Positions 55,853-64,000 of a DNA stretch of 64,000 nucleotides are shown in pieces (positions within the stretch are counted from its first letter, which is position 1; every line of letters starts with the position of its first letter). The stretch comes from Bacillus sp. EAC (GTDB lineage: Bacteria > Bacillota > Bacilli > Bacillales > Bacillaceae_G), in contig NZ_NCSY01000007.1 in NCBI RefSeq assembly GCF_002156875.1, positions 156,901 to 220,900 of the forward strand, read 5' to 3'. A model generated the notes under the pieces. The model was not told the DNA's origin. It saw nothing but the letters and a program-made list of their open reading frames with translations, and made no database searches. The translations under genes were made by a program, and so were the position numbers.

Positions 55853-56680
55853 TTAATCAGGTTTACGTTCATTATTTTCATTTATTATAGATGTTACAAT
55901 GTGTAGTGAATCCCATTCTCCACTTGAAAATTTTATAATTGGGTATTTTTTTGGAAATAGCTTATTACGGATAACTTCAGCTGAATTCCCTTCTTTTTGT
56001 AAAGTTAATACTTTATGTTTAATAGATAATAGATAGTCTCGTTTACGTTCAAGTGCTGCGCGACCATCTTCTACAAACCCTACATGGTTGCAAAATACAT
56101 CTTGAAAATCATAAGTTAATACTCTCTCTAATGAGTTAATAATTGAAGGGATACATTCTTCTGCTAACACGACTTTTGTCCGGTCACTTACAAATAAATC
56201 TCCCGTAAATAATTGACCTGTCTCCTGATTTAATAATGCTTTATGATCAAAAGCATGACCAGGTGTATCGATTACTTTCCATGTCGCATTTCTGGATGTA
56301 AACGTTTCAGGGATAGCCTTAGCATGAAACGGCTTTCTTCTCCCCCAAAATAGTTGCCTATATAAAGGATAATCTGCACGTCGTGCGCAATAATCTATTG
56401 CTTTTTCACTTAAATAAATTGGTAGATTCTTAGTTTTTTCAATATAAGCAGCACAACCTGAATGATCTTCATGAGAATGAGTGATCATTACTTGATCAAA
56501 ATCTGCTTGGTCAATAAAAGATTCGAAATATCTATGTAAGGACTGCGATCCTGTATCAATTAATACACCATCCACTAAATAACTGTAAACATTTAATGAA
56601 ATACTTAGATATTTAACTTCACCATTCAAGTAGGAGACGCCATTTTTCTCTCCTAAGTATGATTTTTTCTTTAAAAACAT
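55853..56680 (-). CDS. MBL-fold metallo-hydrolase
   Basis: 275 aa. Zinc ligands: THSHEDHSG (HxHxDH), then His in DTPGHAFDHKA and Asp in FTGDLFVSD, and a late His in VFCNHVGFVEDG. The C-terminus carries a helical extension, as in glyoxalase-II-like or RNase Z-like hydrolases. AAAGGAG lies 10 nt before ATG 56680; GTG at 56683 is an alternative. Substrate unknown. Confidence 0.85.
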   Translation of the reverse strand: MFLKKKSYLGEKNGVSYLNGEVKYLSISLNVYSYLVDGVLIDTGSQSLHRYFESFIDQADFDQVMITHSHEDHSGCAAYIEKTKNLPIYLSEKAIDYCARRADYPLYRQLFWGRRKPFHAKAIPETFTSRNATWKVIDTPGHAFDHKALLNQETGQLFTGDLFVSDRTKVVLAEECIPSIINSLERVLTYDFQDVFCNHVGFVEDGRAALERKRDYLLSIKHKVLTLQKEGNSAEVIRNKLFPKKYPIIKFSSGEWDSLHIVTSIINENNERKPD

Positions 56681-56893
56681 CACTTTTCATCTCCTTTGTA
56701 TTAAACTATTATTTACATTCAATTAGTCATCTGTAGTTACGGTATGTATAATACGTAGAAAATCCAGACTACAGTTACCGCATTTTCATATTTATAAATA
56801 TTCTGATTTCGAATTTATCATATAAATGAATGAATAACCACTCATTTTTATGATCCTAGTAATTTAATTATCTTTTATATCAAATTTATTTAC

Positions 56894-58291
56894 TTACTCA
56901 TCATAGCTATACTCTTTTCTTTTAAGATATACTGCTTTTCGTAAACTTAATTGTAAATAAATATACGCACAAACAATTGATAGAACCACAATGATTGTTA
57001 GTCCCCAATAAATATTACTGTACGCCTGACCAATTGAAAAATTCTTCTGCCAATTAAGAGCACTTGCTGTCGTCGCAACTCCTAATGCTCCACTAAAAAA
57101 TTGTAATAATTGGAACAGGCCTAGCCCAGATCCAATTTGAGTTGGTTGTAATATTTTAGACATTTCATTTGAAATACTACTTGAAAGGATTGTGATACTT
57201 ACGCTCATTACCATGTAAATTCCCATGATTGCAAAGTAAGAAACCCCTTCAAATAATGCAAACATTAGGACCGAAGCTAAAAGTAATAGCGGAATATGCT
57301 TAATTAGCGCATTGTTTCCGTTCGTATCGATGAACCAGCCGATCTTTTTTGAAACAATCATAGCTAGGAATGATCCTGGGAATATGACCAACCCGGCTTG
57401 TATTGCACTTAAACTATATTGGTTGACTAGTATTTGTGGCATTAAAAATAATGTTGCAAAGCTAGTCATATAAGCCGAGATCCCCACTGCTCCTAGAACA
57501 AGGTAAGAACGATTTAAAAATAATGAAGGTAATACAAATGGTTCCTTGGCAGTGCGTATACGAATAATAAACAATGAAATTGCGATTAAACCATTAACTA
57601 GAGCAGTTAAAGAATGATTTGTTAAGAATAAAAGTAAACCAGTAATTCCAACCCCAATAAACAGTGCACCAAAAACGTCAAATGATCCTTTTCTTGAGGC
57701 TTCATTTGGAATAAGCTTGATAAAAAGTGGTACTAAAAATAATGTGATAGCTGTCACGATAAATAATGATTTCCATCCTATATATTCAACGATTGCTCCA
57801 CCCACAACAGGACCTAGACCAAACCCAAGTGATACAGAAGATAAAATTAATGCCATTGCCCTACCACGTCGCTCAAGTGGTACATAACGTGTGATTAAAA
57901 CTAAGGATAATGCTGGAAATGACCCCGCACCTGAAGCTTGAATAATACGGACAATTAATAGCATTATGAAGCTATTACTAAATATTCCAGCAATTGCTGC
58001 AAAACTCAGTGATAATAATCCTAATACAAAAAGTCTTCTGATTGGTACAAAATCTGCAAGTCGACTATATGTGATAGATGAAATAGCAAATACAATTGAA
58101 TAACCTGTCACAATCCATGATGTTGAAGAAGCTGATAGTTGGTAATCCCTAGCTACATCAGGTAAAGCTAAATTAAACATCGTCGTATTCATAATGACTA
58201 ATACGATTGCAATGCCAAGCAACAACGTAACTATTCCTTCATTTAACTGAGATTGCTTAGCACTTTTATTCAATTGATTATTTGATTTCAT
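56894..58291 (-). CDS. MFS drug:H+ antiporter (DHA2 type)
   Basis: 465 aa, about 14 membrane segments. The motif-A region lies between helices 2 and 3 (YSRLADFVPIRRLFVLGLLS). Motif C is GLGPVVGGAIVEYIGWKSLF, the antiporter motif. It resembles LmrB/Mdr multidrug exporters. Start ATG 58291, with TTGGAGGA 9 nt upstream; the longer frame to 58366 is not used. A pair of GAACGAACATTC sequences lies upstream. Confidence 0.85.
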   Translation of the reverse strand: MKSNNQLNKSAKQSQLNEGIVTLLLGIAIVLVIMNTTMFNLALPDVARDYQLSASSTSWIVTGYSIVFAISSITYSRLADFVPIRRLFVLGLLSLSFAAIAGIFSNSFIMLLIVRIIQASGAGSFPALSLVLITRYVPLERRGRAMALILSSVSLGFGLGPVVGGAIVEYIGWKSLFIVTAITLFLVPLFIKLIPNEASRKGSFDVFGALFIGVGITGLLLFLTNHSLTALVNGLIAISLFIIRIRTAKEPFVLPSLFLNRSYLVLGAVGISAYMTSFATLFLMPQILVNQYSLSAIQAGLVIFPGSFLAMIVSKKIGWFIDTNGNNALIKHIPLLLLASVLMFALFEGVSYFAIMGIYMVMSVSITILSSSISNEMSKILQPTQIGSGLGLFQLLQFFSGALGVATTASALNWQKNFSIGQAYSNIYWGLTIIVVLSIVCAYIYLQLSLRKAVYLKRKEYSYDE

Positions 58292-58769
58292 TTTATTAAT
58301 TTCCTCCAATTTTATTAAATTTACATATTTAGAACGAACATTCATATAAAGGAAAAAGAGCAGCAACTTTATTGACTGCTCTTTTTATTTCTTCGCATTT
58401 TTATTTACCTTTTTTAATTTCAATCAAAGTTAATACCATTTCCTCATCACATTTATCTAGATACTAAGTAACTTGTTATTTCTTATGACAATTTTAATAT
58501 TAGAAATTACTTCAGACTAGTATCTTTACAGCTATGATTTACGAACGAACATTCTCGAAATTTCAAAAAAAGAAAGCTAAATTAGTAAAATGCATTTCCT
58601 CGCAAAGTGCCATAAAAAATTCTAACTGATTCAATTCCATGTATTTCACAAACTTTGTAATATTCTCCTCTGTATATGGAACCGTACAATATCAACTCTT
58701 ATAACCTAACAACCACTATAAGACAAGATCATCTCTAAAATTTACTGAAATTTAATCAAATGTTTCAAT
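58292..58769 (-). other. Gap between the Ig-like-repeat gene and the MFS gene
   Basis: It contains the terminator at 58353-58386 and two copies of GAACGAACATTC (58332-58343 and 58543-58554) that may be operators. No gene seen. Confidence 0.5.
58353..58386 (-). terminator. Rho-independent terminator
   Basis: AAAAAGAGCAG/CTGCTCTTTTT stem, T runs on both strands. On the minus strand it probably ends the Ig-like-repeat transcript before the MFS gene. Confidence 0.75.
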
Positions 58770-61700
58770 TTAATTAGGTTTAACTATTACTGGAATAATA
58801 ATTTTAATTCCATCATATTCCGCAATGATTACAGCGGCTCCTACGGACCTCGTTAGGATCTTATGATCAGCGGTCACTTCCGCTACTTCCGTATTGGAAC
58901 TAAACCATTTTACATCAGCTGAAACGTCTTTTATCGTTCCATCGCTTGACATAGCATTAATGACTATATCATTTGTTGAACCTGTTGAATTTACTATATA
59001 ACCAGCCGAGGAGCTTATCCCCCTAGTAAATGTAGGATACTTTGATACAACTTCAACATCGATTGTCTTTGACATTCCAAAAACAGTAGCAGTTATTTTC
59101 GTTTTTCCTAGAGAGTGAGCAATGATATGTCCATCAGCAGAAATCGTTGCAACCGATTCGTCCGCCACCGTAAATTTTGCTTTGCTATTAAGATTATAAC
59201 AATCACAATTTCCATCTCTGCCATGATGACCAAAGAAGCCATTAATTGAGATGTCAGTGGACTTTTTAGGTTCTAACATTACATTGCTAGTTGTCCATTT
59301 ATTGTTTTCAGCCCAATATAAATCTACAGGTTTAGTGTTTCTTACCCAAATAGCATCTCTCAAACCATAATAATTGAACCAGATGTATGCTTCACCAACG
59401 CCGACCCATGTAATGACTCCGTTCTGGTCAACAGTTGCTACACTTTCGTCGGAAGATTCCCATTTCCCTTCTGTATCAACCTGAACTATATTATGATCTG
59501 TATATTCAGCAAACGCGTTCGCATCAATAGTTCCTTCTTCAGGGTGTAATATCATCCCATTGCTAGTATTAGTTATCGCTTCTACTATATTTCCGGCTTC
59601 AGGCTGTATTATCATCCCCGCGCTAACAATTCCTACTAAATTTACTGGTCCAGCTGGATCTTGTACTTTTACTGGAATTTTAATAGAAGAGAAACCTGCT
59701 ATTGTTGCACTAACCGTCGTTTTTCCAGTTTTCATTCCAATAAATTTCCCGTCGTTAACACTTACAACTGTAGGATCCTCTGTTGTCCATTGAATTGACT
59801 TCGTTATTTCTCTTTGAGTTCCATCATTGTATTGAGCAAAAAAATGTACTGGATATAGCTTATCTTTTTGAACAACAATATCCAATGAGGAAGCAAGCAA
59901 GGACTCAATTTTTAAATCTTTTATTGACGCATCATTCCCAGAAAGAATTGAAACATTCAAGATTTTTGTGCTTGTTCCGTAATCGATAAGTACCTGCGTT
60001 GTTCCTGCTGCTACTGCTGTAAGGACCCCATTCTTAACTGTAACTTTGTCCGGGTCTAATGTAGTGAATCTTGAGTCTGATGTGACGTCAGCAGTTGACC
60101 CATCCTTATATTTTGCTTTTACAGAGAACGAATGCGTGTGCTCAGATAATCTAAAGGTAATATCATTTTCACTAGGAATCAGATCAACAATTTTATTTGC
60201 AAAATCTTTAGAAGGTTCATTTGAAACGACAATTGAAACCTGCTTTGAGTATCCAGAGCTATCTACGGTAATAATTGTTGTACCAGTGCCTACAGCTGTA
60301 AGCAGGCCATCCTTATTTACTTTAACAACATCAGGATTAGATGATTTATATACCGCATATGAACTCGAATTTGATCTGTCTGAATAGGTCGTTTTTACCT
60401 CTAATTGCTGCTGTTGATTTACTACCATATTTTTCATATCTGGTGTAACAGAAATTGATTCAGGGTTTGGAGCCTGCTTCTGACCGTCTTTATCCGTGAC
60501 TGCCACCGGGATATCTACAAAGTAACGAAAATCATTATAGATAGCATGCAAGACAGTTGTGCCACTTAATTGACCAATAACTTTTGAATCACCACCATAT
60601 TTTCGGGAAACTGAAGCTACGTGGAAATTGTCGGAGTACAATTCAACGGAATCTGTTACATCCTCAGTACTCCCATCACTATAAATCGCATTTATTTTAA
60701 TAGGCGTTTCTTCACCTATTCCTAAAGAGAGGTTTGGTTGAGAAGCTGTCAAACCAATAACTCTAGGAGTTGTAAGCTTATTGGTAACAGTAACCTCAAT
60801 TTTAACTGGAGGAAGAACATCTGAACGATAGGAAGCTGTCACAAACGTTTTACCTGTCTTACCTCCAATGATATATCCTGAATCAGTAACCGTTGCAATG
60901 CTGTTATCTTCGACTGTCCATTTGACATCATTTGGATTTACATTTTCAACTAAAGTCATACCACCTTCTGATATTCCATTAGTGAATACTTCGGTTAAAT
61001 TAACGGGCCAATTTTGTCCTGGCATTAGTTCAACTGTAGGTTCATCAGTTAAAAGCTTTGTAGGCTTAACAATATTAACCTGTACAGCACCAACCAACTT
61101 ATCATATTTAAAATAAATATATGCTTGGCCGATTCCAACTGGAGTTATTTGACCATCTTTACTTACCGTAGCTACATTTCGATCTGACGTTGACCAACTT
61201 CCTAAAGAAGTAACCTCTTTATTCCCCAGCATGGGGTTCTTTGTAGTGGCACTTACTTGAACCGACTTATCAGAGGTTTCTAACCTCAACATGTCAGCCG
61301 ACAGGTACAGCCCCGTTACATTTTCAGGAATATCTCTTATCGAAGCAAAGAAATTTATTTGTGGAAAATTTGCGTAAGTTACTTTCATTGAAACATTACC
61401 TGGTGAAATTCCTTTTAATACACCTTTTTCAACCAATGCAATTGAAGGATCTTTTGATTCCCATTTAGCTGATTTCGTTACATCTTTCATTGAACCATCA
61501 CTATAAAGCGCTTTCAAAGTGATAGGACGCTCTTGCCCTTCATTTATGTATGTAACTTGATTTGCCTCTAAAACAAGCGATACAATTTTTTTCTCTTTTG
61601 AAGGATTTGACATTTGACTTAAAACAAGAGCATCTTTAGCAACATTTACTATAACGTTTAAAACTGCATTACCAAGATTGAATTGTACATTTGTAGTCCC

Positions 61701-62021
61701 AACATTTACAGCCGTTAGCTTTCCATTTGCAACTGTTACAACTTTTTCATCTAATGATGTCCATTTTCCTTCCGTTGTAACATCTGCCTTAGTACCATCC
61801 TTATATTCTGCTTCAGCCTTTATATCGTAGTGACTTTGAGAAAGGGTGAATGAGACTGTTGATTCACTTGGACTGAGTTTTACAATCTCCTTCGAAGGTG
61901 GATTTTTTGTTACATTTACTGACTTTTCAGTTGAGGCAAAAACCAAACTACTAAATAGAGACATGAATAAAGTTAGTACGAGCGTTAATGAAGTAATTCT
62001 TTTTGTCATCTTTGTTCTCAT
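58770..62021 (-). CDS. Secreted protein with about 11 bacterial Ig-like (Big_2) repeats
   Basis: 1083 aa. Signal peptide (TSLTLVLTLFMSLFSSLVFA, cleaved at about 30). About 11 repeats of the form W-S-D-x-VATV-x-G-x-I-x-V-G follow, for example TEGKWTSLDEKVVTVANGKLTAV, LGSWSTSDRNVATVSKDGQITPV, TEGKWESSDESVATVDQNGVITWVG and VKWFSSNTEVAEVTAD. Many repeats start DGS(x)DVT. A short internal duplication (SAGMIIQPEAG and SNGMILHPEEG) lies at about 800-830. No LPXTG, SLH or membrane anchor is visible, so it is probably released or bound by charge. ATG with GGAGG 9 nt upstream. Adhesion is inferred from the family only. Confidence 0.85.
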   Translation of the reverse strand: MRTKMTKRITSLTLVLTLFMSLFSSLVFASTEKSVNVTKNPPSKEIVKLSPSESTVSFTLSQSHYDIKAEAEYKDGTKADVTTEGKWTSLDEKVVTVANGKLTAVNVGTTNVQFNLGNAVLNVIVNVAKDALVLSQMSNPSKEKKIVSLVLEANQVTYINEGQERPITLKALYSDGSMKDVTKSAKWESKDPSIALVEKGVLKGISPGNVSMKVTYANFPQINFFASIRDIPENVTGLYLSADMLRLETSDKSVQVSATTKNPMLGNKEVTSLGSWSTSDRNVATVSKDGQITPVGIGQAYIYFKYDKLVGAVQVNIVKPTKLLTDEPTVELMPGQNWPVNLTEVFTNGISEGGMTLVENVNPNDVKWTVEDNSIATVTDSGYIIGGKTGKTFVTASYRSDVLPPVKIEVTVTNKLTTPRVIGLTASQPNLSLGIGEETPIKINAIYSDGSTEDVTDSVELYSDNFHVASVSRKYGGDSKVIGQLSGTTVLHAIYNDFRYFVDIPVAVTDKDGQKQAPNPESISVTPDMKNMVVNQQQQLEVKTTYSDRSNSSSYAVYKSSNPDVVKVNKDGLLTAVGTGTTIITVDSSGYSKQVSIVVSNEPSKDFANKIVDLIPSENDITFRLSEHTHSFSVKAKYKDGSTADVTSDSRFTTLDPDKVTVKNGVLTAVAAGTTQVLIDYGTSTKILNVSILSGNDASIKDLKIESLLASSLDIVVQKDKLYPVHFFAQYNDGTQREITKSIQWTTEDPTVVSVNDGKFIGMKTGKTTVSATIAGFSSIKIPVKVQDPAGPVNLVGIVSAGMIIQPEAGNIVEAITNTSNGMILHPEEGTIDANAFAEYTDHNIVQVDTEGKWESSDESVATVDQNGVITWVGVGEAYIWFNYYGLRDAIWVRNTKPVDLYWAENNKWTTSNVMLEPKKSTDISINGFFGHHGRDGNCDCYNLNSKAKFTVADESVATISADGHIIAHSLGKTKITATVFGMSKTIDVEVVSKYPTFTRGISSSAGYIVNSTGSTNDIVINAMSSDGTIKDVSADVKWFSSNTEVAEVTADHKILTRSVGAAVIIAEYDGIKIIIPVIVKPN

Positions 62022-62665
62022 TTGTTAACCTCCATATTTTTTTTATATTAATCAGCCTGTAAATAAAGGCTGATAATATCCACAGAACGAATCATTAACT
62101 TAGTACTCATTGCAGTTTGTTTCTATTTTTCAACATAGTCTAATGTTTTCTTAAACATCACCTTTAACATAAATTGCATTTTAGGATAGAGGCATTAAAC
62201 CATTAATAAAAAACAGGAAAATTTAGACTTTTCAAAATGTTAAGGTAATTATATGGTGAACTATTTTTTTAGTAAATGACATTCTCGTTATCATAATGAT
62301 TCATTTTAGTTATCGATATAAAAAGAATGAGGCAAGATTATAGGAGGAAAATCAATATAAATTACAAAATATTAGGGTACACTAGTTTAACAACGACAAG
62401 TAAATATACACATATATAGTAATAGACCCATTGAGTTAAATCTAACTTTGGGCTAACAGTTTTATCATTTAATTAGAATGTTTTCTTACCATGCAATTAC
62501 TTTTTTGATAAAATGTTTTTCCTTAAAAAAGTCTATGTAATTTGTCAGATCCTAATTGGTGTTGTAGGTATTGAACTATCGCTTGGGATAGTTCAATACC
62601 TACTTTTACTTTTTATTCATTTTTATAAATGATGTGTCCTTATTTTTCTTCATCTAAGGGAATAG
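62022..62665 (-). other. Gap with a long hairpin
   Basis: 644 nt without a gene; it should hold the promoter of the Ig-like-repeat gene. The 17-bp hairpin at 62564-62603 lies in it. Confidence 0.45.
62564..62603 (+). repeat. Perfect 17-bp hairpin with T-rich tail
   Basis: GTAGGTATTGAACTATC at 62564-62580 and its exact complement at 62587-62603, loop GCTTGG, then TTTTACTTTTTATTC on the plus strand. It looks like a plus-strand terminator, but no plus-strand gene ends here; the inner part resembles the TTGAAC repeat family of this window. Confidence 0.8.
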
Positions 62666-63370
62666 TTATTGTTCAAACAATTGTGGGTAAATCTCTTTTA
62701 CACCGCCAGCGAAATTTTTCTGAACCATTCGGCTCATATTGTCTGCTAGAATTTCAAAGCTATTTGCTTCTAAACCGTCGATAGCAATCTTTGCAATTTC
62801 AGCAGGGTTTGATTTTGGTGCCTTAATATTTGCTGTCATGTCTGTGTCCATATATGCTACATGTAACCCAGAAACAAGAATATTTTTAGGTGCTAGTTCC
62901 AGTCGGAGCGAATTCGACAAACTCCATTCTGCCGACTTTGCTGCTGAATATGCCCCCACTCCGTTCACGCTCAGCCAAGATAGAACAGAGAGAATATTTA
63001 GGATTGTTCCTCCGCCATTTTTCTAAATAATCGGTGCAAAAGCACGTATCATTGAGAGAGTGCCGAAAAAATGAGTTTCCATTTCCGAACGAATTTTATT
63101 AATATCACCATCTAGCAAATCAGCTCCAGTGCTTGATCCAGCATTATTGATTAATAAAGTTACATCCTTTGCAATCTCGGCTGCCGTAGAAATTGACTTT
63201 TCATCTGTAATGTCTATCTTTAGTGGGATGACTCCAGGAAGATCAATCAAATCTGGTTTTCTAACTCCTGCATAAACCTTAACTCCTCTCGCAAGAAGTT
63301 CCTCTGCAAGATGACGACCAAGGCCACGATTTGCTCCTGTAATTAGTGCTATTTGTTTTGGAATTTCCAT
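62666..63370 (-). pseudogene. Short-chain dehydrogenase split by one amber codon
   Basis: Start ATG 63370. MEIPKQIALITGANRGLGRHLAEEL holds the cofactor glycines, LLINNAGSST and the catalytic tyrosine in GAYSAAKSAEW follow, and the C-terminus is complete at 62666. The frame is interrupted once by TAG at about 63022-63024 (FAPII-stop-KNGGGTI). A single C to T change from CAG would explain it, and both halves otherwise stay in one frame. It could be a genuine null allele, suppressed, or a sequencing error. Confidence 0.85.
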
Positions 63371-63528
63371 ATACCTAAACACCCCATTTTGTATTTTTTT
63401 AAACATCTGTTTTATAATTCGAATCATTAAGTTGTAAAAACATTTGAGAATAATCATTCTTAAATTCACAAAAAAATTTAGTATTCTTATTTGAATCTCC
63501 TTTTTCCATTAGGAGATTTATAACATAT

Positions 63529-64000
63529 TTACGCTCCTTGATTTGGTATGGATGGACTGGAAGTATTTTGTTTAAATCTAACTGAATACAACAATACATA
63601 AACGACAATCAAGGAAGAAAACAGATTTAGCACGATAAGAGAAATGTTTAAATTGAAAATTTGAGTAAGTGCTCCAACAAAAACAGGAGGCACAATAAAC
63701 CCTATATACGCACACATCCAGAAAGCCGAAATCACACGTGGTTTCGCTTCAGGTACAGGCAGTTGCCCTGCAAAAAATAGTGCATTTTGGAAAGTCCATC
63801 CACCACCAAGTGCTTGTATGAATATACTGATCCATAATAATGGTAAACTTGCTATAAAACCAGATGTAACAATCAACCAAGAACCAATAACTAAAAGCAA
63901 GATCCCCCATCTAATACGTGTAACAGGTTGAGAAGGTCTAGGAATAAACTGTGCGAATGCACCACCACCTAATAGAATTAAAAAGATCAAACCAGAAATA
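63529..64000 (-). CDS. MFS transporter, C-terminal part (N-terminus outside window)
   Basis: The frame is open to the window edge; about 157 residues are visible. Four or five membrane segments: LIFLILLGGGAFAQFIP, WGILLLVIGSWLIVTSGFIASLPLLWISIFIQALGGG, VISAFWMCAYIGFIVPPVFVGALTQIF and LNISLIVLNLFSSLIVVYVLL. These look like the last helices of a 12-helix MFS carrier such as sugar or drug exporters. It ends in a hydrophilic tail. Substrate unknown. Confidence 0.75.
   Translation of the reverse strand, partial: ISGLIFLILLGGGAFAQFIPRPSQPVTRIRWGILLLVIGSWLIVTSGFIASLPLLWISIFIQALGGGWTFQNALFFAGQLPVPEAKPRVISAFWMCAYIGFIVPPVFVGALTQIFNLNISLIVLNLFSSLIVVYVLLYSVRFKQNTSSPSIPNQGA

Overview
The window looks like a chromosomal segment of a low-GC, endospore-forming Bacillaceae bacterium. 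The evidence is AT-rich DNA, strong Shine-Dalgarno sequences (AAGGAGG), frequent TTG/GTG starts, intrinsic terminators, spore genes (sleB-ypeB, a gamma-type SASP-like gene, a Ger(x)C remnant) and many homologues of Bacillus subtilis/B. cereus genes (yeaC-yeaD-yebA, ynzC, fra/ydhG, yjbC, uppP, clpP, rph). A relative such as Gottfriedia or the B. cereus side of the family is an inference. I saw no rRNA, tRNA, CRISPR array, intact insertion sequence or prophage.

Layout. 0-2.5 kb: the end of a VanR-like regulator, a VanS-like kinase and a VanY-type D,D-carboxypeptidase. 2.9-7.3 kb: rifampin phosphotransferase (rph) and a proline-iminopeptidase-like hydrolase. 7.5-15 kb: single small genes, including cold-shock protein, SASP, HAD phosphatase, zinc ribbon, APH-like kinase, PNPOx-like oxidase, formylglycine-generating-enzyme-like protein, AlkD-like repair protein and frataxin-like Fra. 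15-18.5 kb: decayed genes (SDR, Ger(x)C) and small membrane proteins. 18.8-31.8 kb: YjbC-like acetyltransferase, HIT protein, beta-helix protein, an ECF-like sigma factor paired with a ClpP paralogue, a MutS2-like ATPase without Smr, a two-gene ABC exporter and a YibQ-like deacetylase. 32-36.9 kb: a polar amino-acid ABC operon behind a clear sigma-A promoter, an HMG-CoA-lyase-like protein that has lost its metal ligands, UppP, and a TM2 gene broken by a 29-bp tandem duplication. 37-41.6 kb: sleB-ypeB, DUF3889, a decayed stretch and ynzC. 41.6-49.2 kb: flavin oxidoreductases, a TetR regulator and the yeaC-yeaD-yebA operon. 49.7-58.3 kb: a GC-rich alpha/beta hydrolase, DinB, a TetR-linked thioesterase and FabF paralogue, Old Yellow Enzyme, an MBL hydrolase and a DHA2 exporter. 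58.7-64 kb: a 1083-residue secreted protein with about 11 Ig-like repeats, an SDR split by one amber codon, and the end of an MFS transporter.

Functional themes. Several loci concern drugs and the cell envelope (VanRS/VanY, Rph, APH-like kinase, UppP, MFS and ABC exporters, nitroreductase, Old Yellow Enzyme). Spore biology is represented by genes with plausible sigma-G promoters. At least six reading frames are freshly or partly decayed by a single base deletion, an amber codon, a tandem duplication, loss of a start codon, or truncation. The best candidates for new biology are the HMG-CoA-lyase-like pseudoenzyme, the sigma factor-ClpP pair, the TetR-thioesterase-FabF unit with matched operators, and several unexplained inverted repeats. 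All family assignments come from reading motifs and remembered homologues, not from searches.
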